Assembly (NCBI GenBank): GCA_044356835.1
Contig: JBIKVK010000003.1
Location: forward strand, 1-37,795
DNA from: SYIM01 sp044356835
GTDB lineage: Bacteria > Pseudomonadota > Gammaproteobacteria > Burkholderiales > Burkholderiaceae_E
Reading direction: 5' to 3'
DNA length: 37,795 nt
Part shown: piece after piece, positions 1-10,713 of the stretch
How the letters are laid out: every line of letters begins with the position of its first letter
Position numbering within the stretch: the stretch's first letter is position 1
Position numbers and translations under genes: made by a program
Notes under the pieces: model-generated
Database searches by the model: none
What the model was told of the DNA's origin: nothing
Seen by the model: only the letters and a program-made list of their open reading frames with translations

Positions 1-149
1 TGTTGGGCGGCAACGGTTATGGTCAGTACGAGGAGCCGACCATCTGGCGCAATCCCCGGGCCAGCGCTGCCGCTCAGGTCGAAGCCCTTGAGCAAAGCGG
101 CGTAGAGCGCTTGGACATTCCGGCGTTCCTGCGCAAACAGGCCGACTGA
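1..149 (+). CDS. ftsZ: Cell division protein FtsZ, C-terminal end (partial)
   Basis: Only the last 48 codons lie in the window; the reading frame enters from the left edge (codons starting at position 3) and stops at TGA 147-149. The translation ends in LDIPAFLRKQAD, which is the conserved C-terminal peptide of proteobacterial FtsZ that binds FtsA, ZipA and ZapD. The residues before it (an E/A/Q-rich stretch) fit the disordered linker of FtsZ. FtsZ is the tubulin-like GTPase that forms the division ring. The downstream peroxiredoxin and lpxC genes are the usual betaproteobacterial neighbours at the end of the division and cell wall cluster, and a zapD gene lies 8 kb further on. Confidence 0.95.
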   Translation, partial: LGGNGYGQYEEPTIWRNPRASAAAQVEALEQSGVERLDIPAFLRKQAD

Positions 150-215
150 TACGGGCAGGCTTCGCCGGACACCGGTTTGCCCGACCGGTGCGTCGGGGCC
201 CTCGCACCGCTCACT

Positions 216-248
216 GGACCCGCCGACCCCTCCCAGTCGGCCGGGTCC
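216..248 (+). terminator. Strong hairpin after ftsZ, possible terminator
   Basis: Bases 216-227 can pair with 236-248, giving a 12-base-pair GC-rich stem with a single bulged C (241) and an 8-base loop. It lies 67 bases downstream of the ftsZ stop and before the peroxiredoxin gene. There is no T-run after it, so it is not a textbook intrinsic terminator; it may be a Rho-type or processing structure. Confidence 0.35.
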
Positions 249-338
249 GCGCCGCCTTGCGCGCTGCATCATCCGACGGAGGGTGGGCACAGGCCACGGT
301 CTGAACAGGTGATTCAAAGCCCACCTGATCCAGCCGGT

Positions 339-344
339 TAGAAT
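339..344 (+). promoter_or_regulatory. Candidate -10 box for the peroxiredoxin gene
   Basis: TAGAAT at 339-344 matches the sigma70 -10 consensus at five of six positions and lies about 40 bases before the peroxiredoxin ATG. A convincing -35 box at 16-18 bases spacing was not found, so this is a weak call. Confidence 0.25.
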
Positions 345-380
345 GTGCTTTTTTGATAAACACGCTTCGGAGGCACGGCC

Positions 381-884
381 ATGACCATCAAGAACGGCGA
401 CAAGGTTCCCAACGCAACTCTGACCGAATTCATCGAGGTCGAGGGCAACGGCTGCTCGATCGGGCCCAATGCATTCCAGGTCGCGGACCTGGTGGCGGGC
501 AAGAAAATCGTCGTCTTTGGGTTGCCTGGTGCCTTCACGCCCACTTGTTCGGCCAAGCATGTGCCAGGCTATGTCGCACACGCTGATGCCCTCAGAGCCA
601 AGGGCATTGACGAAATCTGGTGCGTCTCTGTAAACGATGCGTTCGTGATGGGCGCCTGGGGTCGCGAACAGAAGTCCGGGGGCAAGGTGCGCATGATGGC
701 CGATGGCAGCGCCGAGTTCGCCCGAGCCCTGGGCCTGGAACTCGACCTCACTGCCCGCGGCATGGGCGTTCGGTGCCAGCGCTTCTCGATGATGCTCGAT
801 AACGGCGTGGTCAAGCAGCTCAATGTCGAAGCGGCCGGCAAGTTCGAGGTGTCGAGCGCAGAGGCGATGCTCGCCAAGCTTTGA
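381..884 (+). CDS. Peroxiredoxin, Prx5 type
   Basis: A 167-residue thiol peroxidase of the Prx5 (redoxin) group, expected to reduce hydrogen peroxide and organic hydroperoxides in the cytoplasm. The catalytic loop PGAFTPTCS (residues 49-57) holds the peroxidatic Cys56, with Thr53 in its usual place, and R134 in RFSMM fits the active-site Arg. Further cysteines are C25, C81 and C132; which, if any, is resolving cannot be told. No glutaredoxin domain is fused. Length is typical of stand-alone members. The ATG at 381 follows a GGAGG at 369-373. The gene sits between ftsZ and lpxC, as in many Burkholderiales, where it is a passenger of the division cluster and not a member of an oxidative stress operon. 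Confidence 0.92.
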   Translation: MTIKNGDKVPNATLTEFIEVEGNGCSIGPNAFQVADLVAGKKIVVFGLPGAFTPTCSAKHVPGYVAHADALRAKGIDEIWCVSVNDAFVMGAWGREQKSGGKVRMMADGSAEFARALGLELDLTARGMGVRCQRFSMMLDNGVVKQLNVEAAGKFEVSSAEAMLAKL

Positions 885-926
885 GCTCAATCCGCGCCCA
901 TCCCGTTCTGACTCACCGCCTGTACC

Positions 927-1853
927 ATGATCCGCCAGCGAACCTTGCGAGCTCTCGTCCGTTCCTCGGGCGTAGGGCTGCATGGCGGCCAGCGGGTCGA
1001 TCTGTGCCTGCGCCCGGCGCCTGCGGGCACCGGCATCGTGGTCGTACGGACCGATCTCGATCCTCCGGTGTTGCTACCGGTTTCGGCCGATTCGGTGGGC
1101 GACACCCGAATGGCCTCCACCCTGGTGAGAAAGCATCCTGATCACGGCGAGGTGCGCATCGCGACGGTCGAGCACCTGATGTCGGCCCTCGCGGGCCTCG
1201 GGATCGATAATGTGTTTGTGGATGTCTCTGCGCCCGAGTTGCCCATTCTTGACGGTTCGGCTTCGTCTTTTGTCTATTTGGTGCGCTCGGTGGGCGTTGT
1301 CGAGCAGTCCGCGCCCAAGCGCTTCATCCGCGTGCTCAAGCCCGTCGAGGCCATCGAGGGCGACAAGCGGGCGCGCCTTGAGCCGTATGAAGGCTATCGG
1401 CTGGAGTTTTCGATCGACTTTGGCCACCCGGCGATCGATGCCACCGGCCAGCAGGTCATCTTCGACTTTGCCGAGCGGTCTTACGCCAAGGAAGTCGCCC
1501 GAGCCCGAACCTTCGGCTTCCTGCGCGATGTTGAGGCATTGCGCGGGTACGGTCTGGCCCAGGGCGGCAGCCTCGACAACGCGATCGTGATGGACGATTA
1601 CCGGGTGCTCAACGAAGAGGGTCTTCGCATTGCGGATGAGTTCGCAATGCACAAGGTGCTGGATGCCATCGGCGACCTTTATCTGGTGGGAGCCCCCCTG
1701 CTCGCCCGCTACCGGGCCCACAAATCGGGCCATGCCCTGAACAATCGCCTGATCCGTGCCCTGTTGGCCCAGCGCGATGCCTGGGAGTGGGCTTCATTTT
1801 CGGATGCGGCTCGACCAGGCCGTGTGGTCGCGCTCGACTGGCAGACGGCCTGA
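927..1853 (+). CDS. lpxC: UDP-3-O-acyl-N-acetylglucosamine deacetylase LpxC
   Basis: LpxC is the zinc-dependent cytoplasmic enzyme that removes the acetyl group from UDP-3-O-acyl-GlcNAc, the committed step of lipid A synthesis. The 308-residue length is normal. Zinc ligands are visible: H83 in VEHLMSAL, and H242 and D246 in DEFAMHKVLDAIGDL. The general base E82 and the catalytic H269 in HKSGHALNN are also present. The conserved LDGSAS motif is at 109-114, with Ser in the following position where Pro is common. The ATG at 927 gives the standard N-terminus (QRTL...GVGLHGG). It lies 42 bases after the peroxiredoxin gene on the same strand and is probably cotranscribed with it. No clear ribosome binding site is seen. 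Confidence 0.97.
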   Translation: MIRQRTLRALVRSSGVGLHGGQRVDLCLRPAPAGTGIVVVRTDLDPPVLLPVSADSVGDTRMASTLVRKHPDHGEVRIATVEHLMSALAGLGIDNVFVDVSAPELPILDGSASSFVYLVRSVGVVEQSAPKRFIRVLKPVEAIEGDKRARLEPYEGYRLEFSIDFGHPAIDATGQQVIFDFAERSYAKEVARARTFGFLRDVEALRGYGLAQGGSLDNAIVMDDYRVLNEEGLRIADEFAMHKVLDAIGDLYLVGAPLLARYRAHKSGHALNNRLIRALLAQRDAWEWASFSDAARPGRVVALDWQTA

Positions 1854-1878
1854 CTCAGCTTTTGCCCCGAGAACAAAC

Positions 1879-2052
1879 ATGCTGGTCGTCCGAGTACTTC
1901 TGGCTCTCACAGGCCTGGGGCTTGCCAGCCTGTTGATCGCCTTCCTGGTCTTGCGCGATCGGCGGCTGCTCCGCTACGCGTTGATCCTCTGTGCGGTATC
2001 GGCCGTTCTTGCCCTTGCTTTTTTCGGAGGACTGTTTCTCGCGCGTCTCTGA
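1879..2052 (+). CDS. Small two-helix membrane protein
   Basis: A 57-residue open frame begins 25 bases after lpxC. It encodes two hydrophobic stretches (about residues 3-24 and 33-55) split by a short basic loop LRDRRLLRY, consistent with a two-helix inner membrane protein with the loop on the cytoplasmic side. I recognise no named family. The hydrophobic design, tight spacing after lpxC and the same strand support it being real, but it could also be a chance frame. The initiating ATG at 1879 was chosen because the protein begins directly with the first membrane segment; an upstream in-frame extension would overlap the end of lpxC. Confidence 0.6.
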   Translation: MLVVRVLLALTGLGLASLLIAFLVLRDRRLLRYALILCAVSAVLALAFFGGLFLARL

Positions 2053-2108
2053 CCGGGGCCCCGCGCATCTGCAGCCGCCGCAACACCGGCAGGCGAAACT
2101 CTGGGGGC

Positions 2109-2600
2109 CTAGGCTGCGTGCCGGCCGCGCCGGTGACGGTTCACCAGCGCATTCAGGGCGGACCCGAGGCGTCCCTCGCCCAGGGCGCCGGCGACTGCGC
2201 CTAAATCCGCGAGTGCCGAGTCCGGGATCGGGCCGCGCAGCTCGGCTCGCCGGGCCCGGGCTGCGGCAGCCGACGTGGCCTCTGCGCGCTGGGTCTGAAT
2301 GCGCAGCCGCTCGACTGCGACGCCGTGCTGACGGAGCTGGGCGACCAGGCGCGGCTCGATCTGGCGCATTCGGCTCGCCTCCGAGGCGTTACGGCAGGCA
2401 AGCCTCAAGGTGCCTTGATCCAGTCCGAGAACGGACACCGGTAGCCGCGGGTGCACGCGCTTGAGGGTGTGTGCGATTTGGAGTAGCCGCGACGCCTGAG
2501 CCGCCAGCGTCCGGAAACCGCCCTCTTCATCCAGCCATTGCGCGGCGCTGCGCGCTATCCTGCGGGCGCCACCGGGCAAGGCGCGCTCTGAGGGCTGCAT
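2109..2600 (-). CDS. dciA: DciA-like protein (DUF721 family)
   Basis: The 163-residue product fits the DUF721/DciA family, whose studied members help load or operate the replicative helicase DnaB in bacteria lacking DnaC. Visible family pattern: an N-terminal helical start, then a small alpha/beta domain with VSVLGLDQGTLRLACRNASEA followed by an Arg/Leu helix (roughly residues 55-110), resembling the KH-like core. The C-terminal third is Ala/Arg-rich and probably disordered. The ATG at 2600 is chosen because residues upstream of it are unlike the family. The gene is divergent from secA, with 70 bases between the two starts. DUF721 genes beside secA and lpxC are common in betaproteobacteria, which supports the call. 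Confidence 0.72.
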   Translation of the reverse strand: MQPSERALPGGARRIARSAAQWLDEEGGFRTLAAQASRLLQIAHTLKRVHPRLPVSVLGLDQGTLRLACRNASEASRMRQIEPRLVAQLRQHGVAVERLRIQTQRAEATSAAAARARRAELRGPIPDSALADLGAVAGALGEGRLGSALNALVNRHRRGRHAA

Positions 2601-2670
2601 GCTAGACTCGGTGGGTTTCCGAATTGACGTCCCGGACCCCTCATGGCGGGGCAGACGAGGCGCGTATCCC

Positions 2671-5451
<2,781 letters not shown>

Positions 5452-5476
5452 TCGATCGCAGCGGAGGTCCTTCCCA

Positions 5477-6709
5477 ATGCCAGTCAATCTCTCGATTCCT
5501 GATCGTGCTCACCTAATCGAGGTTCCCGGGCTCAGGATCGGAACTGCGCGGGCCGCCATCCGTAAACCGGGTCGCCGTGACGTGACCGTGATGGCGCTCG
5601 CGCCTACTGCAACGGTGGCCGGTGTTTTCACGACCAACCGATTCTGTGCGGCGCCGGTCAAGGTGTGCCGCGAGCATCTCGCGGCGAGCGGCGGCAACAT
5701 TCGTGCACTGCTGGTCAATACGGGGTGCGCCAATGCCGGCACCGGCGCTCAGGGTCTGGCCAACGCCCGAGAAAGCTGCCAACAGCTTGCACGTGCGCTG
5801 GGTTGCCGCGCCGATCAGGTGTTGCCGTTTTCGACCGGCGTGATTCTCGAGCATCTGCCGATGGAGCGGTTGGGAGCGGGCATCTCGATGGCCGCCGCCG
5901 GCCTGGGCCAGTCAGACTGGCTTGATGCGGCCGAGGCGATCATGACCACCGATACTCTTCCCAAGGCAGTCTCGGCCCGGGTCGAGCGGGCCGGGAGTCC
6001 GATTGCGGTCGTGAGCGGCATTTCGAAGGGCGCCGGCATGATCCGCCCCAACATGGCCACGATGTTGGGCTATATCGCGACAGACGCGGCGGTCGACGCA
6101 GCGCTCCTTGCGCGTTGGAGCATCGAGATCGCCGACCTCAGTTTCAACCGTGTCACCGTGGATGGCGATACCTCGACCAACGATTCGCTGGTGCTGATCG
6201 CCACCGGGGCGGGGTCGCTGCGGATCACCTCCGAAGCCGATCCCGGTGCGAGCGAGTTGCGCGATTCGCTTCTGGCTGTGGCCCTGAGGCTTGCTCAAGC
6301 CCTGGTCCGCGATGGCGAGGGCGCAACGAAGTTCATCACCGTAGCGATCGAGGGCGCCCGTGATCGTGACGAGGCCAGTGCGATCGCCTATTCGATCGCG
6401 CACTCGCCGCTCGTGAAAACGGCTTTTTTTGCATCCGATCCAAACCTCGGCCGCATTCTTGCGGCGATTGGCTACGCGGGCGTTGCCGATCTCGATGTCG
6501 AGGCGATCGATCTCTACCTCGACGATGTCCATGTCGCCACCCGCGGCGGGCGTCATCCCGATTATCGAGAAGAGGATGGTCAGCGGGTCATGAAGGGCAC
6601 CGAGATCACCATCCGGGTTTGCCTGGCGCGCGGCGCGGTGTCGACCACCGTCTGGACCTGCGACCTCTCCCACGACTACGTTTCCATCAATGCCGACTAC
6701 CGATCCTGA
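5477..6709 (+). CDS. argJ: Bifunctional ornithine acetyltransferase / N-acetylglutamate synthase ArgJ
   Basis: ArgJ moves the acetyl group from N-acetylornithine to glutamate, closing the cyclic arginine pathway. The precursor cuts itself into alpha and beta chains; the cleavage motif is clear here as MIRPNMATML, so the new N-terminal nucleophile is Thr195. Other family motifs seen: VFTTNRFCAAPV near residue 50, NTGCANAGTG (81-90), the KGAGMI segment, VDGDTSTNDS, and the C-terminus NADYRS. Length 410 residues is typical. ATG 5477 was chosen over an upstream frame extension because GGAGG at 5463-5467 precedes it. The gene is 25 bases after secA and overlaps the next gene by 20 bases, suggesting a secA-argJ-DUF815-mutT transcript. 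Confidence 0.97.
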   Translation: MPVNLSIPDRAHLIEVPGLRIGTARAAIRKPGRRDVTVMALAPTATVAGVFTTNRFCAAPVKVCREHLAASGGNIRALLVNTGCANAGTGAQGLANARESCQQLARALGCRADQVLPFSTGVILEHLPMERLGAGISMAAAGLGQSDWLDAAEAIMTTDTLPKAVSARVERAGSPIAVVSGISKGAGMIRPNMATMLGYIATDAAVDAALLARWSIEIADLSFNRVTVDGDTSTNDSLVLIATGAGSLRITSEADPGASELRDSLLAVALRLAQALVRDGEGATKFITVAIEGARDRDEASAIAYSIAHSPLVKTAFFASDPNLGRILAAIGYAGVADLDVEAIDLYLDDVHVATRGGRHPDYREEDGQRVMKGTEITIRVCLARGAVSTTVWTCDLSHDYVSINADYRS

Positions 6710-7619
6710 CCCGATGTCCTTCCGCGTGGATGCTCGCCTCTTTGAGCGCCTAGAGCGCGTGGTTGCGGGCGTCGAGGCCTTGTTGCCGGGCCGGGTAGAG
6801 CCCGACTGGAGCGCCTCGATCGCTTTTCGCTGGCGCCGCCGTGCTTCGGCGCTGGGCTCGCGGGGCGAGCTGCAGCCGGTGCCGCGCGTGGCGTCGATGC
6901 GCCTGGCGGATCTGCACAACATCGATGACCAGAAGCGCCTGATCGACCGCAACACCCGCCAGTTCGTGCAGGGGCTGCCGGCCAACAATGTACTGCTGAC
7001 CGGGTCGCGGGGCACCGGCAAGTCCTCACTGATCAAGGCCTGTCTCAATGCCTATTCGAAGAAAGGTTTGCGCCTGATCGAAGTCGATAAGGACGACCTG
7101 GTCGATCTGCCTGATATTGTCGAACTCGTCGCCACGCGCCCCGAGCGATTCATCGTCTTTTGTGACGACCTCTCTTTTGACGAGGGTGAGGCCGGTTACA
7201 AGGCGCTCAAGGTGGTTCTCGATGGCTCTGTCGCGAGCGCGTCCGACAATCTGCTGATCTATGCCACCTCCAACCGTCGACACCTGATGCCCGAATACAT
7301 GAGCGAAAACCTCGCCGCCCGACATCAGGAGGATGGCGAAATCCACCCGGGCGAGACCGCGGAGGAAAAAATCTCCCTTTCGGAGCGCTTCGGGCTGTGG
7401 GTTGCGTTTTACCCGTTTCGCCAGGACGAATATCTGTCTGTCGTCGCACATTGGCTGGGCAGCTTCGGTTGTGGGCCGGAGCAGATCCAGACTGCCCGGG
7501 CTGACGCCCTGCGCTTTGCGCTTGAGCGCGGCTCGCGATCGGGTCGGGTGGCCTGGCAGTTCGCGCGTGACTGGGCCGGTCAGATGCGGCTGCGCGCGCT
7601 GCGCGGCAAGCGCGGCTGA
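6690..7619 (+). CDS. DUF815 family P-loop ATPase
   Basis: A 309-residue AAA-type ATPase of the DUF815 family. Walker A GSRGTGKS is at residues 105-112, Walker B FIVFCDD at 154-160, a sensor-like YATSNRRHL at about 190-198, and the family tail with SERFGLWVAFYPF near 245. The physiological role of DUF815 proteins is not established. The start at 6690 overlaps the argJ 3' end by 20 bases; an in-frame ATG at 6714, five bases after the argJ stop, is an alternative and would shorten the protein by eight residues. The stop codon is followed directly by an ATG in phase with mutT, so translation of the two is probably coupled. Confidence 0.9.
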   Translation: MPTTDPDPMSFRVDARLFERLERVVAGVEALLPGRVEPDWSASIAFRWRRRASALGSRGELQPVPRVASMRLADLHNIDDQKRLIDRNTRQFVQGLPANNVLLTGSRGTGKSSLIKACLNAYSKKGLRLIEVDKDDLVDLPDIVELVATRPERFIVFCDDLSFDEGEAGYKALKVVLDGSVASASDNLLIYATSNRRHLMPEYMSENLAARHQEDGEIHPGETAEEKISLSERFGLWVAFYPFRQDEYLSVVAHWLGSFGCGPEQIQTARADALRFALERGSRSGRVAWQFARDWAGQMRLRALRGKRG

Positions 7620-7646
7620 ATGCCCGCTGCTTCGGGTTCAGAGACG

Positions 7647-8072
7647 ATGAACGACCTGCGCCCCGCCGTCGAGGTGGCGGTGGGCATCGTCCAGCGCGCC
7701 GAGGACGGCGCTGTCCTGTTTGCCCAACGTCCGCAGGGCAAGCCCTATGCGGGATGGTGGGAGTTCCCGGGCGGAAAGCTCGAGGCGGGCGAATCGGTCG
7801 ATGAGGCCCTGCACCGCGAACTGCACGAGGAGCTCGGTATCAGGATCACTGCATCAGCCGAGTTCGATTCCGTGGAATTTTCCTACCCGCACGCGCGAGT
7901 CCGGCTGCATTTCAGGCGGGTCAGTGCCTGGATCGGCGAGCCGCGCTCCCGCGAAGGCCAGGCGCTCGCCTGGCAGCAGCCCCTGGCCATTACCGTGGCG
8001 CCCCTGTTGCCGGCATCGCTGCCGGTGATCGAGCGATTGGCCGATCAGTGCCGGGCGGGCGGGTCGTCCTGA
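7647..8072 (+). CDS. mutT: MutT-type Nudix hydrolase (8-oxo-dGTP diphosphatase)
   Basis: A Nudix enzyme expected to hydrolyse 8-oxo-dGTP to the monophosphate and so prevent A:T to C:G transversions. The Nudix box GGKLEAGES...ELHEELGI is complete, preceded by GWWEFPGG, the MutT signature, and the N-terminus VEVAVGIV is the usual first strand. ATG 7647 places that strand eight residues in, as in relatives. An ATG at 7620, immediately after the stop of the upstream gene, is an alternative that adds nine residues and would allow coupled translation. The 3' end overlaps the convergent yacG by 28 bases. No fused thiamine phosphate synthase domain is present, so this is the short form. Confidence 0.9.
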   Translation: MNDLRPAVEVAVGIVQRAEDGAVLFAQRPQGKPYAGWWEFPGGKLEAGESVDEALHRELHEELGIRITASAEFDSVEFSYPHARVRLHFRRVSAWIGEPRSREGQALAWQQPLAITVAPLLPASLPVIERLADQCRAGGSS

Positions 8073-8248
8073 CCGCCGGTGCCGGGCTCTTCCGCGCCGG
8101 CGATACGGTATTGGTCGCTGGCCCATGCGCCCAGATCGATCCGCTTGCAGCGCTCAGAGCAGAAGGGGCGCCAGCGGTTGGCCGCAGAGAAGGCCGAGAT
8201 CTTTCCGCAGGCCGGGCAGTTCACTTCGATGACGCGCGGGGTGTCCAC
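8045..8248 (-). CDS. yacG: DNA gyrase inhibitor YacG
   Basis: A 67-residue zinc-ribbon protein. The four zinc cysteines are C11, C14, C30 and C34, in the patterns CPACG and CSERC, followed by the family motif KRIDLGAWASDQYRI. YacG binds GyrB and blocks DNA binding by gyrase in E. coli. The gene lies 21 bases after zapD on the same strand, and the coaE-zapD-yacG order is the standard proteobacterial one. Its 3' end overlaps mutT on the other strand. Confidence 0.95.
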   Translation of the reverse strand: MDTPRVIEVNCPACGKISAFSAANRWRPFCSERCKRIDLGAWASDQYRIAGAEEPGTGGQDDPPARH

Positions 8249-8269
8249 AAAAACCGCTCCGGAACCCGG

Positions 8270-9112
8270 TCAGAAATTGCAGAGCGCAAGCTCAAAGGCA
8301 ACCTCGCCCTCAAAAGGCTTGGGGCGCAGATCACCATCCTGGGTCATGAAGCGGATAAACAGCAGATAGCGGTTGGCGCTGATCTCGGGAATTGCGCCCA
8401 GCGACGGATCCAGCCGGACCTGGACCAGCTGGTAGATCCTGCCGCCCAGGCTTTGCTGAGAGCTGCCCTGCTGGGATGACAGCGCGATCCAATGGCCGCT
8501 GCTGCGCAAGAGCCCAAGCACGACCGCGATCGAGAAACGCAGCGCCTGAAAGGGTGCGGCCCAAGCAGCAAGGTCATGCTGCCGAGACGCTGCAGGACGG
8601 TTTTGCCACGCAAAGTAGGAAGGGTGGTCGAATTCGCAGGCACCGCCCGCGATGCTGGTTCGGCTGCGGATACTCATCAGCCAGTCGTTGTCGCGCAGAT
8701 GCTGGCCGGGGCGCCCCGACAGGGCCGAAATGCCGGTCACGGCCTCATCGATCCGGGATAGCGTGCGCTCGAGCATCTCCGCATTGACCTCGGGATTGCC
8801 CCGAAGGCCCGACAAGGTCTGCCTCTGGCGTTCGAACTCCTGAAGCATCTCCGAACGGAGATCGCCGCGAGCCGTGACCTCGAGCATCTCGAACAAGGTG
8901 GTCAGGGCAACATGGTGATCGAGCGGGTGTGGCCGCGAGGCGAACAGCTCAAATCGTTCGAACAGATCTTCGAGGCGCAGCAGGGTTCGGACGCGCTCGT
9001 TGAGCGGGTATTCATACTGGATGAGCGCAGCAGGAGCACCGGGCGCCGAGGCGCGGGGGCCGCTATGCGATCGGACGGGCGTTTCGACGTTCACCGGCCG
9101 ATTCTGAACCAA
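8270..9112 (-). CDS. zapD: Cell division protein ZapD
   Basis: ZapD binds the C-terminal peptide of FtsZ and bundles its filaments at midcell. The 280-residue product carries the family start YEYPLNERVRTLLRLEDLF at about residues 33-51, a long helical middle part, and the conserved SIRSRTSIAGGACEFD and YFAWQNR segments. Family members normally begin a few residues before YEYP, so the first 30 residues are an extension or the true start lies downstream at a non-ATG codon; no Met lies between. The neighbours coaE and yacG support the call, and the target peptide of FtsZ is itself encoded at the left edge of the window. Confidence 0.93.
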   Translation of the reverse strand: MVQNRPVNVETPVRSHSGPRASAPGAPAALIQYEYPLNERVRTLLRLEDLFERFELFASRPHPLDHHVALTTLFEMLEVTARGDLRSEMLQEFERQRQTLSGLRGNPEVNAEMLERTLSRIDEAVTGISALSGRPGQHLRDNDWLMSIRSRTSIAGGACEFDHPSYFAWQNRPAASRQHDLAAWAAPFQALRFSIAVVLGLLRSSGHWIALSSQQGSSQQSLGGRIYQLVQVRLDPSLGAIPEISANRYLLFIRFMTQDGDLRPKPFEGEVAFELALCNF

Positions 9113-9193
9113 AGGGCATCGGAATACAAACGGATTTGTCCCGAATTCCGGGCATCACCCGATCGGGCAAACCTTTGCCGGGACGTCGTCATT

Positions 9194-9228
9194 CGCGAGG
9201 CCATCGCAATGACATCTCAGGCCTCGCG
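9194..9228 (-). terminator. Hairpin spanning the coaE stop codon
   Basis: Bases 9194-9202 (CGCGAGGCC) are perfectly complementary to 9220-9228, a 9-base-pair stem with a 17-base loop that contains the coaE TGA. There is no T-run. It may be a weak terminator or an mRNA stability element between coaE and zapD, whose starts are otherwise only about 100 bases apart. Confidence 0.3.
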
Positions 9229-9855
9229 CGCCGACTGAGCGAGCCGGCTGTACACGCCGGCAAGCGCTGCCACCTGGGCGGCAAGTGCCGATTCGGCCCC
9301 ACCGTTGTCGATCACATCATCGGCAGCCGCGAGTCGGGCCTCGCGCTGGGCCTGCGCAGCCAAAATCGCCAGCACCTGCTCGCGAGCGAGCCCGCTCCGG
9401 GCGATCACACGCTCGATCTGAACCGATTCCGGGCAGTCGACCACCAGCACTCGATCGATCCGATCGCGCCAGCGTCCGGACTCGATGAGGAGCGGCACCA
9501 CGAGCATTGTGTAGAGGCCGACTGCCTCCCGGATCTGCCGGTCGGATTCGCTCCGAATCATCGGATGCAGGATACCTTCGAGGCGTCTGCGCTCGGCGGG
9601 ATCTGCGAACACACGCGCGCGCATCGCCGCTCGATCCAGTCGCCCGTCGGGGGCCACCACGCTCTCGCCGAAAGCCGCCCGAATCTGCGGCATCGCCGCA
9701 CCCGCCGGTCCGGTCAAGGCATGGGCGATCGCATCGGTATCGACCAGGGTCGCTCCCTGGGTCTCGAACAGGTGGGCCACCGTCGACTTGCCGCTGCCGA
9801 TGCCTCCGGTCAGACCGATGATGAGTTGACGCGAGGACAAGGGCGGACTGGACAC
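9217..9855 (-). CDS. coaE: Dephospho-CoA kinase CoaE
   Basis: CoaE phosphorylates the ribose 3'-OH of dephospho-CoA, the last step of coenzyme A synthesis. The P-loop GGIGSGKST is at residues 17-25, and VDTDAIAH, HPMIR and VVPLLIESG, all family motifs, follow in order. I place the start at the GTG at 9855 because a GGAG lies six bases upstream, the residues from there are normal for the family, and it leaves 19 bases to pilD. An in-frame ATG at 9945 would overlap pilD by 71 bases and add 30 unrelated residues. Length from the GTG is 212 residues, which is typical. Confidence 0.94.
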   Translation of the reverse strand: MSSPPLSSRQLIIGLTGGIGSGKSTVAHLFETQGATLVDTDAIAHALTGPAGAAMPQIRAAFGESVVAPDGRLDRAAMRARVFADPAERRRLEGILHPMIRSESDRQIREAVGLYTMLVVPLLIESGRWRDRIDRVLVVDCPESVQIERVIARSGLAREQVLAILAAQAQREARLAAADDVIDNGGAESALAAQVAALAGVYSRLAQSAREA

Positions 9856-9874
9856 GTCGTGCTCCGATGGGCGA

Positions 9875-10684
9875 TCAGGGGATAATACCGCTCGGCAGAA
9901 GTCCGAAGAGCGCAGGCAGCGCGGCGAGGGCGAGCCATGGCCCAAAGGCGATCGCCTGATCGGCGCGCTGCCGATTCAGTCCGAGTGCAGCCAGACCGAA
10001 CAGGGCGCCGGCACTGGAGGCAGCGATCAAAATGACCGGCAGCATGGACCAGCCGAACCATGCCCCAAGGGCTGCAAAGAGTTTGAAGTCCCCATAGCCC
10101 ATGCCCTCACGGCCCGCGATGAGGCGGTAGATCGTGTTGATCGACCACAGGCTGAGATAGCCCGCGATCGCCCCCGCGACGGCGGCCTCGAGCGAAGCGA
10201 AGAGGCCCGACAGGTTGAAGATCAAGCCGATCCAGAGCAGTGGCAGCGTCAGGCGGTCGGGCAGGATTCGGGTCTCGAGATCGATTACCGCGAGGGCGAG
10301 CAGGACGGAGAGCAGCACCCAAGCTGCGACGGCCTCGAGGCTCGGTCCGAAATGCCAGACCGCAAGTCCGAACATGAGGCCCAGACCCGCTTCCACGCAG
10401 AGGGTTCGAAGTCCGATCGGAGTGCTGCAGTGGCGGCACCGTCCTCGCTGAGCGAGCCAGCTGAGGACCGGAATCAGCTCGACGATGCTGAGCCGGGTTC
10501 CGCACTGCAGGCAGTGCGAGGGCGGCGCGATCAGGTCAAAGCGTTCGGCCTGTCCACCGCCTTGCTCATGATCCCACTGGCGCTGAAGCATTACGGGCAG
10601 TCGATCGACGACCAGGTTCACGAAACTTCCGATGATCAGGCCCAAGAGAGCGGCGAGCAGGAGTGTGGCTTCTGAACTCAGCAT
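9875..10684 (-). CDS. pilD: Prepilin peptidase / N-methyltransferase PilD
   Basis: This inner membrane aspartic protease cuts type IV prepilin and pseudopilin leaders and methylates the new N-terminus. Both zinc-type cysteine pairs are present (C58/C61 and C83/C86) in the cytoplasmic loop needed for methylation. The catalytic aspartates are D135 (AVIDLETRILPD) and D199 in GMGYGDFK. About eight hydrophobic helices are seen; 269 residues is a normal length. The usual upstream partners pilB and pilC are absent; a subtilisin-like lipoprotein gene lies there instead. It may serve a pilus or type II secretion system encoded elsewhere. coaE follows after 19 bases. Confidence 0.95.
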   Translation of the reverse strand: MLSSEATLLLAALLGLIIGSFVNLVVDRLPVMLQRQWDHEQGGGQAERFDLIAPPSHCLQCGTRLSIVELIPVLSWLAQRGRCRHCSTPIGLRTLCVEAGLGLMFGLAVWHFGPSLEAVAAWVLLSVLLALAVIDLETRILPDRLTLPLLWIGLIFNLSGLFASLEAAVAGAIAGYLSLWSINTIYRLIAGREGMGYGDFKLFAALGAWFGWSMLPVILIAASSAGALFGLAALGLNRQRADQAIAFGPWLALAALPALFGLLPSGIIP

Positions 10685-10713
10685 GGGTTGCGGCCGGCCA
10701 TTGGCCTCAAGCG

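Noticed and set aside
1074..1733. Long minus-strand open frame of 219 codons inside lpxC
   Set aside because: It lies fully antisense to lpxC, has no recognisable motif, and is of the kind expected by chance in high-GC DNA.
2599..2670. N-terminal extension of SecA from an upstream in-frame ATG
   Set aside because: The extra 24 residues overlap the start of dciA and are unlike SecA; ATG 2671 gives the standard start.
5912..7048. A 378-codon minus-strand frame across argJ and the DUF815 gene
   Set aside because: It is antisense to two well-supported genes and rich in Arg, Gly and Asp without motifs.
7872..7886. GTGGAATTTTCC-like sequence in mutT, compared with the 17-base palindrome at 17849
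   Set aside because: It is imperfect, lies within coding sequence and has no promoter near it.
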